From: Candidatus Aenigmatarchaeota archaeon
GTDB taxonomy: Archaea > Aenigmatarchaeota > Aenigmatarchaeia > GW2011-AR5
Length of the DNA: 10,389 nucleotides
Direction of reading: 5' to 3'
Assembly (NCBI GenBank): GCA_016202845.1
Contig: JACQNW010000099.1
Coordinates: 1-10,389 of the forward strand
In this document: one piece after another, positions 4,320 to 10,340 of the stretch
How the letters are laid out: each line of letters begins with the position of its first letter
How positions within the stretch are numbered: position 1 is the stretch's first letter
Translations under genes and position numbers: made by a program
The notes under the pieces: model-generated
Database searches by the model: none
Seen by the model: only the letters and a program-made list of their open reading frames with translations
Told to the model about the DNA's origin: nothing

Positions 4320-4508
4320 ATGATGTTTTACGAACCATTAACTCGTTTTGAAAGGACTAGGATAATATCCTCCAGGGCGCTTCAAATTTCAATGGGCGCG
4401 CCTATTCTGGTAAAATCAAATGAACACGATTCAAAGCTTGTTGCTGCTTTAGAATTTGAAAAAGGCGTATTGCCAATTACTGTAAAAAGGCCAACATTAT
4501 CAAATTAA
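4320..4508 (+). CDS. rpoK: DNA-directed RNA polymerase subunit K (Rpb6/omega homologue)
   Basis: Small RNA polymerase subunit that clamps the largest subunit and helps enzyme assembly. The 62-residue product matches the family: YEPLTRFERTRIISSRALQISMGAPIL, then a short acidic turn, then LEFEKGVLPITVKRP, the conserved C-terminal strand. Length is typical for archaea. The gene starts with two ATG codons in a row. GAGGT lies 6 bases before the second, so the true start may be 4323. It precedes rps2 by 24 bases, preserving part of the common archaeal rpoN-rpoK-enolase-S2 cluster. RpoN and enolase are absent here, replaced upstream by the structured elements. Confidence 0.95.
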   Translation: MMFYEPLTRFERTRIISSRALQISMGAPILVKSNEHDSKLVAALEFEKGVLPITVKRPTLSN

Positions 4509-4532
4509 AAGTTTTTGATATCACTTATACTT

Positions 4533-5216
4533 ATGAAAAAATCACTTCTTATTCCAAGAGAGCAGTACCTGAGCGCTGGCGTACATATAGGAATGACATC
4601 AAAAACAGCAGACATGAACAAGTTCATTTACAAGGTCAGGCCAAACGGCCTGGCTGTTCTGAATGTTGGCATGCTGGATTCAAGGATAGCAGCAGCTGCA
4701 AACATGCTTTCAAACGCAAAAGACATACTGATAGTTGCCAGAAAAGATGTGGCACAAAGCCCTGCCAAGAAATTTGCAGAAGTGATCGGTGCAAGATCTG
4801 TAATAGGAAGATTCATGCCCGGCTCTCTTACAAATCCGACATATGAAAACTTCTTTGAACCAGAAATAATATTGCTTACAGATCCTGCAATAGACAAGCA
4901 AGCACTAAAAGAAGCTGTCCAGATAAGAATACCTATAATTGCACTTTCTGATACTTTCAACAACACAGACTACCTTGACCTTGTTGTACCATGCAACAAC
5001 AGGGGGAAGAAATCAATAGCTCTTGTATTATGGCTTATAGCAAAATTAATCATGGAAAAAAGAAATGAAAAATTTGAGCTAAAGCCCGAAGATTTTGGCT
5101 ATGAAGAAGCTGAAGAGAAGACAGAAATGAGACCTAGACAGCAAAGGCCGATGATGAAAGGCGGAAGAGACAATAGGGACAGAAGACAGCGCAGCAACAA
5201 CAGAGACAGGAGATAG
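4533..5216 (+). CDS. rps2: 30S ribosomal protein S2 (uS2)
   Basis: Small-subunit ribosomal protein of the archaeal/eukaryotic (SA/p40) branch. The 227-residue product contains LIPREQYLSAGVHIGM, MNKFIYKVRPNGLAVLNV and RSVIGRFMPGSLTNP. The EPEIILLTDPAIDKQAL-x-EA block, the IIALSDTFN motif and NNRGKKSIALVLWLIAK follow, in the normal order. I took ATG at 4533 rather than an in-frame TTG at 4515, since MKKSLLIPREQYL is the expected beginning. After about residue 180 it carries an acidic stretch and then a tail of roughly 35 residues dominated by R, N, D and Q (RPRQQRP, GGRDNRDRRQRSNNRDRR), which is not part of the conserved fold and probably binds rRNA. It is cotranscribed with rpoK. GATATCAC just before the start recalls the palindrome at 69-78. 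Confidence 0.96.
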   Translation: MKKSLLIPREQYLSAGVHIGMTSKTADMNKFIYKVRPNGLAVLNVGMLDSRIAAAANMLSNAKDILIVARKDVAQSPAKKFAEVIGARSVIGRFMPGSLTNPTYENFFEPEIILLTDPAIDKQALKEAVQIRIPIIALSDTFNNTDYLDLVVPCNNRGKKSIALVLWLIAKLIMEKRNEKFELKPEDFGYEEAEEKTEMRPRQQRPMMKGGRDNRDRRQRSNNRDRR

Positions 5217-5248
5217 GACTAATGTCAGAGATGGGCAACAGGTAAATT

Positions 5249-5749
5249 TCATTTATTTCTCATTTTCAAGAACGCTGCGATTGCTACAAAGATAATTCCT
5301 GCAAGTATAAGCCATATGCCATCAGGGAAAGTTGCAGGAGCGGCGCCTGCGCCATAGGCCGTTTGCGCTGATTCCCTGGCTAAAGCTGAAGAATTGTAAG
5401 AAAAAATATCAACTATTCCGCCAAGAATTGCCACACCGGACAATACAAGCATTATTGTCCATGCATAATATTTCGGCTTTGTAAGCCTTTCGCCTTTTGC
5501 TGTAAGAGAGTAATAAAGCCATTTGTGGCCGTCATCCTTTTTTTCAACAAGCCCTGAGCTCTCAAGCATCGAGAGGTGCTCTGATATGGTCGTGACATGC
5601 TTGTTGAGCTTTTTAGATAATTCTGAAGCTGTGTACGGGCGCTGAGTAAGCAATTTTATTATTTCCTGGCGTGTTTCTGCGCCCAGCGCTTTCAGCGACT
5701 GCTTATCCAGTGTATTGACGCCTCTAGCGTCGTTTCCTTCTTCAGACAT
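5249..5749 (-). CDS. membrane-anchored ArsR-like winged-helix regulator
   Basis: A 166-residue protein with two parts. Residues 15-85 form a winged helix-turn-helix: LKALGAETRQEIIKLL, then TASELSKKLNKHVTTISEHLSMLESSGLV as the recognition helix-turn-helix, then KKDDGHKWLYYSLTAKG as the wing. Residues 95-116 and 144-163 are hydrophobic and look like membrane helices, separated by an alanine- and serine-rich loop of about 28 residues. DNA binding would occur on the inner face of the membrane. Such anchored one-component regulators are common in archaea; ligand and targets are unknown. The start has a TATA-like sequence about 26 bases upstream and no Shine-Dalgarno. The adjacent cysteine-rich membrane peptide and divergent ABC exporter are natural candidates for its regulon. 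Its 3' end faces rps2. Confidence 0.85.
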   Translation of the reverse strand: MSEEGNDARGVNTLDKQSLKALGAETRQEIIKLLTQRPYTASELSKKLNKHVTTISEHLSMLESSGLVEKKDDGHKWLYYSLTAKGERLTKPKYYAWTIMLVLSGVAILGGIVDIFSYNSSALARESAQTAYGAGAAPATFPDGIWLILAGIIFVAIAAFLKMRNK

Positions 5750-5789
5750 AATTGTGATTCTTTCAAATGTTAATAAAACTTATGTTTTA

Positions 5790-6080
5790 CTATGGTCGCA
5801 TATTGTCGTCCAGGCACCTGTTCCTGATGAATTCTTTTTGCGCTTCGTCCAGTACATGCAGGTTGTCACAGTTGCAGCCTGTGGCATTGTCCAGCGCCCG
5901 GTAATTTCTGGGCAGGCATGTGCTGGGCGAAATATAGCATTGCCCTGTTGAGGGGTTATATGCCCATGTTTCCTGGTGAACGCATACAGGACGAAGCTGT
6001 GATGCGCTTGTGAAAGCCCATATCGTGAAAACCAGCATTATCAGCATTATTGCTGAAAGTATTATGAAAAACTTGGCCAT
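5790..6080 (-). CDS. small membrane-anchored or secreted cysteine-rich protein
   Basis: A 96-residue protein of unknown family. Residues 4-23 are strongly hydrophobic (FFIILSAIMLIMLVFTIWAF) and act as a signal or N-terminal anchor. The remaining 70 residues contain six cysteines (33, 48, 55, 69, 71, 89), an even number that would suit three disulfides outside the cell. The spacing is C-x14-C-x6-C-x13-C-x-C-x17-C, which I cannot assign to a named disulfide domain. Proline and asparagine are frequent between them. It lies 40 bases upstream of the anchored regulator on the same strand and 52 bases from the divergent ABC ATPase start, probably sharing that TATA region. A role as an envelope sensor or exported peptide is possible but inferred only from position. 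Confidence 0.75.
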   Translation of the reverse strand: MAKFFIILSAIMLIMLVFTIWAFTSASQLRPVCVHQETWAYNPSTGQCYISPSTCLPRNYRALDNATGCNCDNLHVLDEAQKEFIRNRCLDDNMRP

Positions 6081-6100
6081 GATAATTGCTGGTTTTACTT

Positions 6101-6110
6101 ACTTTTAAGC
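6101..6110. promoter_or_regulatory. TATA region shared by two divergent genes
   Basis: ACTTTTAAGC is the only good TATA-like sequence in the 52 bases between the opposed ATG codons at 6080 and 6133. Its centre is about 25 bases from the first and 27 from the second, so it could direct leaderless transcripts both ways. Confidence 0.5.
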
Positions 6111-6132
6111 TGTTTATCACAAGACATATTCT

Positions 6133-7047
6133 ATGAACATAATACAAGTAGCCAATATTTCAAAGAGCTTCAAGTACCAGAAGAGCAGAGTCAAGGCACT
6201 TGACAATGTTTCCCTTTATGTTAAGAAAGGCGAAATATTCGGACTGCTTGGTCCTAATGGGGCAGGAAAAACAACACTATTGAACATAATGACAGGGATG
6301 CTCCTGCAGGACGAAGGGGAAATAAATATATTTGGAAAGCCCTTGAGCAGAGAAACATTTGAAAAGATGAACTATGTTTCAGGCGATTCAAGATTCCATT
6401 GGGTTCTAAGCCCGAAGAGCATACTAGATTTCTACGGCAGAGTTTACGCCATTGAAAAAAACGAACGAAGCGAAAGGATAGCAAAACTCATGCAGTTTTT
6501 AGGCCTTGAAAGGGTCGCAGAGAGAAGATTTTCAGACTTGTCAACAGGCGAGAGAATGCGGCTGGTATTTGCAAAATCCCTTTTGAATTATCCAAAAATA
6601 CTGCTGCTGGACGAGCCTACGCTTGGCCTGGACCCGGACATAGCGGTAAGGTTAAGGAAGGAGATAGCAAGAATAAACAAAAAATTCAAGACAACAATCT
6701 TGCTAACAAGCCATTACATGCATGAAGTCGAGCAACTGGCAGACAGAATTGCATTCATGCACCAGGGAAAAATAATAGACACAGGAACTGTGCAAAAAGC
6801 AAAAATGAAAAATGTCTATGACATCAATCTTATTGTTAAGGTTGGAGGTATATCTAAAAAAGACCTGCTGCTTAAAAACGGTTTCAAGATAAACAAAAAT
6901 GTTCTCTCGAAAAGCTTGAAATCAGAGGATGACCTTAACAAGGCAATACATTTTTTGTCAAAAAATAAAGTGAAGATAAATGACATAGAAATCAAAAAAC
7001 CCTCGCTTGAGGACTATTTTATAAAACTTGCAGGTGACAGCAAATGA
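6133..7047 (+). CDS. ABC-2 type exporter, ATP-binding subunit
   Basis: Nucleotide-binding subunit of an ABC exporter. The 304-residue protein has Walker A GPNGAGKTT (40-48), signature LSTGE (136-140), Walker B ILLLDE (156-161), D-loop GLDP (165-168) and switch histidine H194 (TSH). The Q-loop position, normally Q after a YVP-like strand, reads YVSGDSRF (81-88), so the usual glutamine is missing; some multidrug or Na+ type ABC-2 ATPases share this. After about 230 there is a lysine-rich C-terminal domain typical of NatA/CcmA-like proteins, ending SLEDYFIKL. The start is leaderless by the TATA position. It overlaps the permease by ATGA. Substrate unknown. Confidence 0.93.
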   Translation: MNIIQVANISKSFKYQKSRVKALDNVSLYVKKGEIFGLLGPNGAGKTTLLNIMTGMLLQDEGEINIFGKPLSRETFEKMNYVSGDSRFHWVLSPKSILDFYGRVYAIEKNERSERIAKLMQFLGLERVAERRFSDLSTGERMRLVFAKSLLNYPKILLLDEPTLGLDPDIAVRLRKEIARINKKFKTTILLTSHYMHEVEQLADRIAFMHQGKIIDTGTVQKAKMKNVYDINLIVKVGGISKKDLLLKNGFKINKNVLSKSLKSEDDLNKAIHFLSKNKVKINDIEIKKPSLEDYFIKLAGDSK

Positions 7048-7823
7048 AAATTAACAGGCTGCTTGCCATGGTCCACAGGGATTTCCTGATCATAAGAAGG
7101 TTAAAATGGAAGTTAGCAGACATATTGTATCTTCCAATCACCACCATTATTATATGGGGCATGTTTTCGATATATGCGCAAGAATTTGCAGCAGAGGCTG
7201 GTTTTGTTCTTCTGGTCATAAATGTATTCTGGACTTTTGCACAGCTTTCGCAATCATCAACAAACCACAGCATGATGGAAGACGTCTGGAGCGGCAGCCT
7301 AAAGCAATTATTTTTCTCGGGGATAACGGAATTTGAATACCTGTTTTCCAGAGTAATAAGCACAGTAGTGATTTCGTCTCTTGTGGCTGCGGTAATGTTT
7401 GTACTGGCATTTTACTTTGGATTCACAATGCTCGCAACTCACCTGCCTGTGTTTGTCCTATTCCTGATAATCACGCTCATTGCATCGACTGCGCTGGCAG
7501 TATTGGTGGCATCAATAATTTTTGTGATGGGAAGGGAGTATGGCTTTTTATCATGGGCATCAACACAAATTTTTGTGCTGCTTTCAGCTCCATTCTTTCC
7601 CGTAGAAACATTCCCGCCTGTGCTGCAGGCCGTATCGCAAATCATGCCTTTCACGCATGTCTTTACAGGCGTTAGATTGCTGATAGAAACCGGCGTTGTA
7701 CAGACAAACTATCTTGTGAACGGCTTTCTAGTTGCTACAGGATATCTGCTTGCATCGCTTCCTCTCTACAAACTCTCTTACCAAAGAGCAAAGAAAACGG
7801 GGCAGCTCGTGAGGATGGCTTGA
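7044..7823 (+). CDS. ABC-2 type exporter, permease subunit
   Basis: Membrane subunit partnering the preceding ATPase, to which it is coupled by ATGA (7044-7047). The 259-residue protein has six hydrophobic segments at about 25-45, 52-70, 103-128, 135-162, 170-185 and 225-245. The cytoplasmic N-terminal coupling helix (RLLAMVHRDFLIIRRLKW) and the EDVWSGSLKQLFFSG segment after the second helix are standard. So is the ABC-2 signature region FFPVETFPPVLQAVSQIMPFTHV before the last helix. Length and layout are normal for a homodimeric ABC-2 permease. The substrate cannot be told. Next to an anchored regulator, drug, lipid or peptide export is a reasonable guess. It converges on L10e. Confidence 0.92.
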   Translation: MKINRLLAMVHRDFLIIRRLKWKLADILYLPITTIIIWGMFSIYAQEFAAEAGFVLLVINVFWTFAQLSQSSTNHSMMEDVWSGSLKQLFFSGITEFEYLFSRVISTVVISSLVAAVMFVLAFYFGFTMLATHLPVFVLFLIITLIASTALAVLVASIIFVMGREYGFLSWASTQIFVLLSAPFFPVETFPPVLQAVSQIMPFTHVFTGVRLLIETGVVQTNYLVNGFLVATGYLLASLPLYKLSYQRAKKTGQLVRMA

Positions 7824-7859
7824 GTTTCATTAAACTTTGCTTTTACAAAAGAACAAACA
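7824..7859. terminator. short convergent intergenic region, T-rich on both strands
   Basis: The 36 bases between the permease stop and the L10e stop hold CTTTGCTTTT on the plus strand and TTTGTTCTTTTG on the minus strand, centred on CTTTTACAAAAG. T-rich tracts end archaeal transcripts, so this may serve both genes. It is a weak call. Confidence 0.35.
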
Positions 7860-8393
7860 TTACCGGATAAGTTTTGCCGGTTCGACAAGTATTTTTGTAG
7901 GCGTTGGAAGCTTGTAGCTGGCCTTCTTTAATGCTAATTTTGCGATGGGAACTGATGCGCCGAAAACACGGACCTCTATTATTGTCTGGCCTGCACGAAC
8001 CCGGGCTGCAGTCCCTACAGGCTTGCCAAAAGACTGTCGCATGCCTGTCTGGAACCTGTCCGCTCCTGCACCTGTTGCAAGCGCATTTTCCCTAAGAACA
8101 TGATGAGGAAAAACACGCACTTTCATGAAAAAAGTAGAGCCTTTTGTAAGCCTTTTTTCCAGTTCCTGCACTACAATAATACGCGAAGCTTCAAGCGCAT
8201 TATGCCTTATCTGCACTGTGCGCTCTGCATTCATATAAACAACATTGTCGTAAGAATCTTTTTTTCCTGCTTCGAACTGTGTTATTTTTGACGCCGGCAC
8301 TCCTTTGACATAGCCTTTTTTAGGAACCCTTATAGACTGGCGTGTATAAGGACGCTTTAATTTTCTATAACATCTTCCAGGACGTAGACCCAT
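7860..8393 (-). CDS. rpl10e: 50S ribosomal protein L10e (uL16)
   Basis: Large-subunit protein of the L10e/uL16 family, placed near the tRNA-binding face of the ribosome. The 177-residue product has the family N-terminus MGLRPGRCYRKLKRPYTRQS. The central YMNAERTVQIRHNALEASRI block and FPHHVLRENALATGAGADRFQTGMRQSFGKPVGTAARV are also in place. I chose ATG at 8393, although the frame stays open to a TTG at 8477. The family begins at MGLRPGRC, and GAAGGT lies 7 bases before this ATG. The leader is about 60 to 75 bases, long for this genome, and folds a hairpin over that binding site. The gene lies downstream of the antiporter on the same strand but seems to have its own promoter. Confidence 0.96.
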   Translation of the reverse strand: MGLRPGRCYRKLKRPYTRQSIRVPKKGYVKGVPASKITQFEAGKKDSYDNVVYMNAERTVQIRHNALEASRIIVVQELEKRLTKGSTFFMKVRVFPHHVLRENALATGAGADRFQTGMRQSFGKPVGTAARVRAGQTIIEVRVFGASVPIAKLALKKASYKLPTPTKILVEPAKLIR

Positions 8394-8400
8394 AGTAAAT

Positions 8401-8427
8401 ACCTTCTTTGCAGATGGAAAAGAAGGT
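8401..8427 (-). promoter_or_regulatory. hairpin covering the L10e ribosome binding site
   Basis: A perfect 9-bp stem, ACCTTCTTT with AAAGAAGGT, around the 9-base loop TCCATCTGC (minus strand). The 3' arm contains GAAGGT, the Shine-Dalgarno sequence of L10e, ending 7 bases before the ATG. Folding would hide the site. This is the arrangement of a translational control element, but no ligand or protein site is recognised. Confidence 0.55.
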
Positions 8428-8491
8428 CTGTACCCACCCAAAATAAATGGAGTTTTTACAAACCTATTACCTTGCAAATTATAGACATAAA

Positions 8492-8500
8492 TACTTAAAA
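8492..8500 (-). promoter_or_regulatory. probable TATA box for L10e
   Basis: TTTTAAGTA on the minus strand, just after the antiporter stop. Transcription would begin near 8470. A second candidate, CTATAATTT near 8477-8483, would shorten the leader to about 60 bases. Either way the hairpin at 8401-8427 is within the leader. Confidence 0.45.
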
Positions 8501-8507
8501 GCTACAT

Positions 8508-9641
8508 TTATTTGTATATTCTCCGCGTGTAAAATTTGAGCAGGATGGGCGTTATTATCATGCTAAGCAGGGCAAATGCAACTACAACCGTATAAATTTG
8601 TGCTGTAATTAAAGCTGCGGCCAATGCAAGGTGAACTATTATTACCGCATATTCTCCCCTGGGCACCATTCCCATGCCTGCCAGGATGCTGTCATATCTG
8701 GCTTCTGACAGGAATTTTGCCGGTATTGCCACCCCGATTATTTTTGTAAATGAAGCAAACAAAAGAAGCAGTAAAATAGCGCCTACAGATAATACAGCTG
8801 TAGTAATGCTGAAAGAAAGCGCACTATATGCAAAAAATAAGGGAACAAAAAATCCAAAACCTATTGTTTTAGCATTTGGAAGCACCCGTCCTTCTGTATT
8901 GTCTGACCGGCTAAGCGCAAGGCCTGCAAAAAAGGCTCCTATCAGGGCTATTCCAGCCTGTTCTGCCAAATATGCGGCGAGAAACATGATTACCAGCGCC
9001 ACTGCCGTTATAAGATGGGCATCTTTTGCATCTGAAAACAAATGAAGAACTCTGGATGTTACACTTGAAAGTCTGGACAAAGCAAAAACTATGATAATTG
9101 TAGCAACAATGATTGTTATTATTGAGAACAATGAAAAACCAAAGGCAATTCCTGATGATAAAATTGCTACTATCAAAACAGCAAATATTTCGTCAAAAGA
9201 ATTCATTGCAATCACAATTTCATGCGCATGGGTTCTTATCTGGCCTATGTTTATGTAGGAGTGCAAGGACACCAAGGTGCTTGTTGACATAACGGCAATC
9301 CCAATGATCATGCCAGAAGGCAGATCAAACAAGTAAAGTCCGATTCCAAAGCCTGCCACAAACGAAAGAAGCGCCGAAACTCCTGCCATGATTCCAGAAC
9401 TTATATTGGCATGAAATTTTGTTTCCATTCCTATGATAAAGAAAAGGAATACCGCGCCTAGAAGCACAAGCTGGTCGAGAAAAGGGTCTTTTGCAACAAG
9501 ATGCAGCGCGCCTATTACTATGCCCGCGATTATTTCGCCGACAAGCTGGGAAAGGCGAAGACGCTCTGCTATTTCGCCAAAAATCTTCGCAACAACAAGC
9601 AGCACGGCTATTTCCAGCAAAATAATAATTTCAAATGACAT
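8508..9641 (-). CDS. CPA2-family cation/proton antiporter
   Basis: Membrane antiporter of the monovalent cation:proton antiporter-2 family (KefB/GerN/NapA-like), exchanging Na+ or K+ for protons. The 377-residue protein is almost entirely hydrophobic with about 11 to 12 helices. It lacks the C-terminal nucleotide-binding domain of KefB/KefC. Helix 1-2 carries IFGEIAERLRLSQLVGEIIAGIVIG, a family hallmark. The crossing-helix motif STSTLVSLHSYINI is present, as is the ion-site helix AMNSFDEIFAVLIVAI. At the usual DD or ND pair this helix has D150-E151, preceded by SF. GMVPRGEYAVIIVHLAL near 345 supplies the arginine common in electroneutral members. The start has a TATA box about 35 bases upstream and a weak GGTTG site. 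The likely role is pH or salt homeostasis. Confidence 0.92.
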   Translation of the reverse strand: MSFEIIILLEIAVLLVVAKIFGEIAERLRLSQLVGEIIAGIVIGALHLVAKDPFLDQLVLLGAVFLFFIIGMETKFHANISSGIMAGVSALLSFVAGFGIGLYLFDLPSGMIIGIAVMSTSTLVSLHSYINIGQIRTHAHEIVIAMNSFDEIFAVLIVAILSSGIAFGFSLFSIITIIVATIIIVFALSRLSSVTSRVLHLFSDAKDAHLITAVALVIMFLAAYLAEQAGIALIGAFFAGLALSRSDNTEGRVLPNAKTIGFGFFVPLFFAYSALSFSITTAVLSVGAILLLLLFASFTKIIGVAIPAKFLSEARYDSILAGMGMVPRGEYAVIIVHLALAAALITAQIYTVVVAFALLSMIITPILLKFYTRRIYK

Positions 9642-9670
9642 TTTTTACAACCTAATCAGTAATTGGTTTC

Positions 9671-9680
9671 ATAAATATAA
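9671..9680 (-). promoter_or_regulatory. TATA box for the antiporter
   Basis: TTATATTTAT on the minus strand, just past the stop of the upstream orphan, predicting transcription from about 9650 and a leader of roughly 9 bases. Confidence 0.55.
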
Positions 9681-9687
9681 GAATCAG

Positions 9688-9975
9688 TCAAGCTGCAACA
9701 GGCTCTGCTCCAAGCAACCATCTAGAAAATTCAACCAAAGCTCTTTCTGCTCTTCCTATTGTCGGATAGCCATCATGTCTTTTAGAAACTGTTCTGTTTA
9801 AAGGCCATGAAAGCAGAGGTATCCCATCAGGATAATAAAATTTTACTTCAAACCAATTAGGTTCATCAAATCCGTCTTCTGTATGCCCTACTACATAAGC
9901 GCTGAAAACTCTGTCATCATCTGCTGGATTAATTTTGAATCTTTTTAGAGTTCCGTAAGGCTCGTCCATTGACAT
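9688..9975 (-). CDS. orphan small protein upstream of the antiporter
   Basis: A 95-residue soluble protein that I do not recognise. It begins MSMDEPYGTLKRF and has an acidic run (PADDDRVF). A beta-like centre follows (SAYVVGHTEDGFDEPNWFEVKFYYPDGIPLLSWPL), then a helix (TIGRAERALVEFSRWLLG). There are no cysteines or membrane segments. The start could be 9975 or the second methionine at 9969; the TATA-like CTTATACT at 9995-10002 suits either. The gene has ordinary codon use and a complete frame, so it is probably real. It is followed on the same strand by the antiporter, which has its own promoter, so no functional link is shown. The doubled hairpin repeat sits directly upstream of its promoter. 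Confidence 0.7.
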   Translation of the reverse strand: MSMDEPYGTLKRFKINPADDDRVFSAYVVGHTEDGFDEPNWFEVKFYYPDGIPLLSWPLNRTVSKRHDGYPTIGRAERALVEFSRWLLGAEPVAA

Positions 9976-9994
9976 GATAATGCTATGTTAGAAA

Positions 9995-10002
9995 AGTATA
10001 AG
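9995..10002 (-). promoter_or_regulatory. TATA-like box for the 9688-9975 gene
   Basis: CTTATACT on the minus strand, centred about 24 bases from the ATG at 9975. It directly adjoins the hairpin repeat that starts at 10003, which would therefore occupy the place of the upstream transcription-factor element. Confidence 0.4.
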
Positions 10003-10078
10003 AGGACTTTGATCAACCCTGTAATTTGTCAAAGTCCACAATAAGGGCTTTGGATAAAGTGTACATATTCAAAGTCCT
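10003..10078 (-). repeat. 35-base hairpin repeat, two units in tandem (copy 2)
   Basis: Two 35-base stem-loops are separated by ACAATA. The inner unit (10003-10037) has arms AGGACTTTGA and TCAAAGTCC, and its minus strand matches copy 1 at 4081-4115 at nearly every position. The outer unit (10044-10078) has arms AGGGCTTTGGA and TTCAAAGTCCT, matching at 9 of 11 positions, with an unrelated loop. The array lies between the stop of the 10113-10340 frame and the promoter of the 9688-9975 gene. A 17-codon frame with GGAGG before its ATG crosses it on the minus strand (MYTLSKALIVDFDKLQG) but has no other support. Confidence 0.7.
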
Positions 10079-10112
10079 CCTATGATAAAATCCGCTTTTA
10101 AATAATTTTTTA

Positions 10113-10340
10113 CTACCAGCACTCTGGATCAGTTGGCGGAGGCAGTAAAGATCTTGTATCAGTTTGTCGTCGTGCTAATATTTTTAGAGATCTGCCAAAA
10201 TCGTGATAATTTTTGCCTATTCTAGAGCTTTTTCTGGCGGTCCGCTCAAACTCATAATACTTCCTGAATGCATTCTGCAATTTCTGTGCAACATCTATGT
10301 CTGGTGTGGCATAGATTTTACAATTGCATCTGTCATAAAA
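10113..10340 (-). pseudogene. frame-broken orphan gene lacking an in-frame start
   Basis: The minus strand is open from after a TAA (10341-10343) to TAG at 10113-10115. It reads protein-like sequence: CKIYATPDIDVAQKLQNAF, then RKYYEFERTARKSSRIGKN, and a C-terminus ending PPPTDPECW. No ATG or GTG lies in this frame, and the only TTG is well inside it. In the next frame an ATG at 10336 follows GGAGG at 9 bases, but that frame stops after 13 codons. One extra base soon after the ATG would join them into a protein of about 75 residues beginning MTDA. This is either a real one-base loss, an assembly error, or an unusual start. The basic, helical middle could bind nucleic acid. Family unknown. Confidence 0.5.

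Noticed and set aside
8394..8477. A 28-residue N-terminal extension of L10e from a TTG at 8477.
   Set aside because: The family starts at MGLRPGRC, and a correctly spaced GAAGGT precedes that ATG. The extension has no conservation I recognise and overlaps the leader hairpin.
8674..9045. Long plus-strand frames opposite the antiporter, and similar antisense frames opposite L7Ae, S2 and the ABC genes.
   Set aside because: They are shadows of strongly coding sequence on the other strand, with no domain, start site or promoter.
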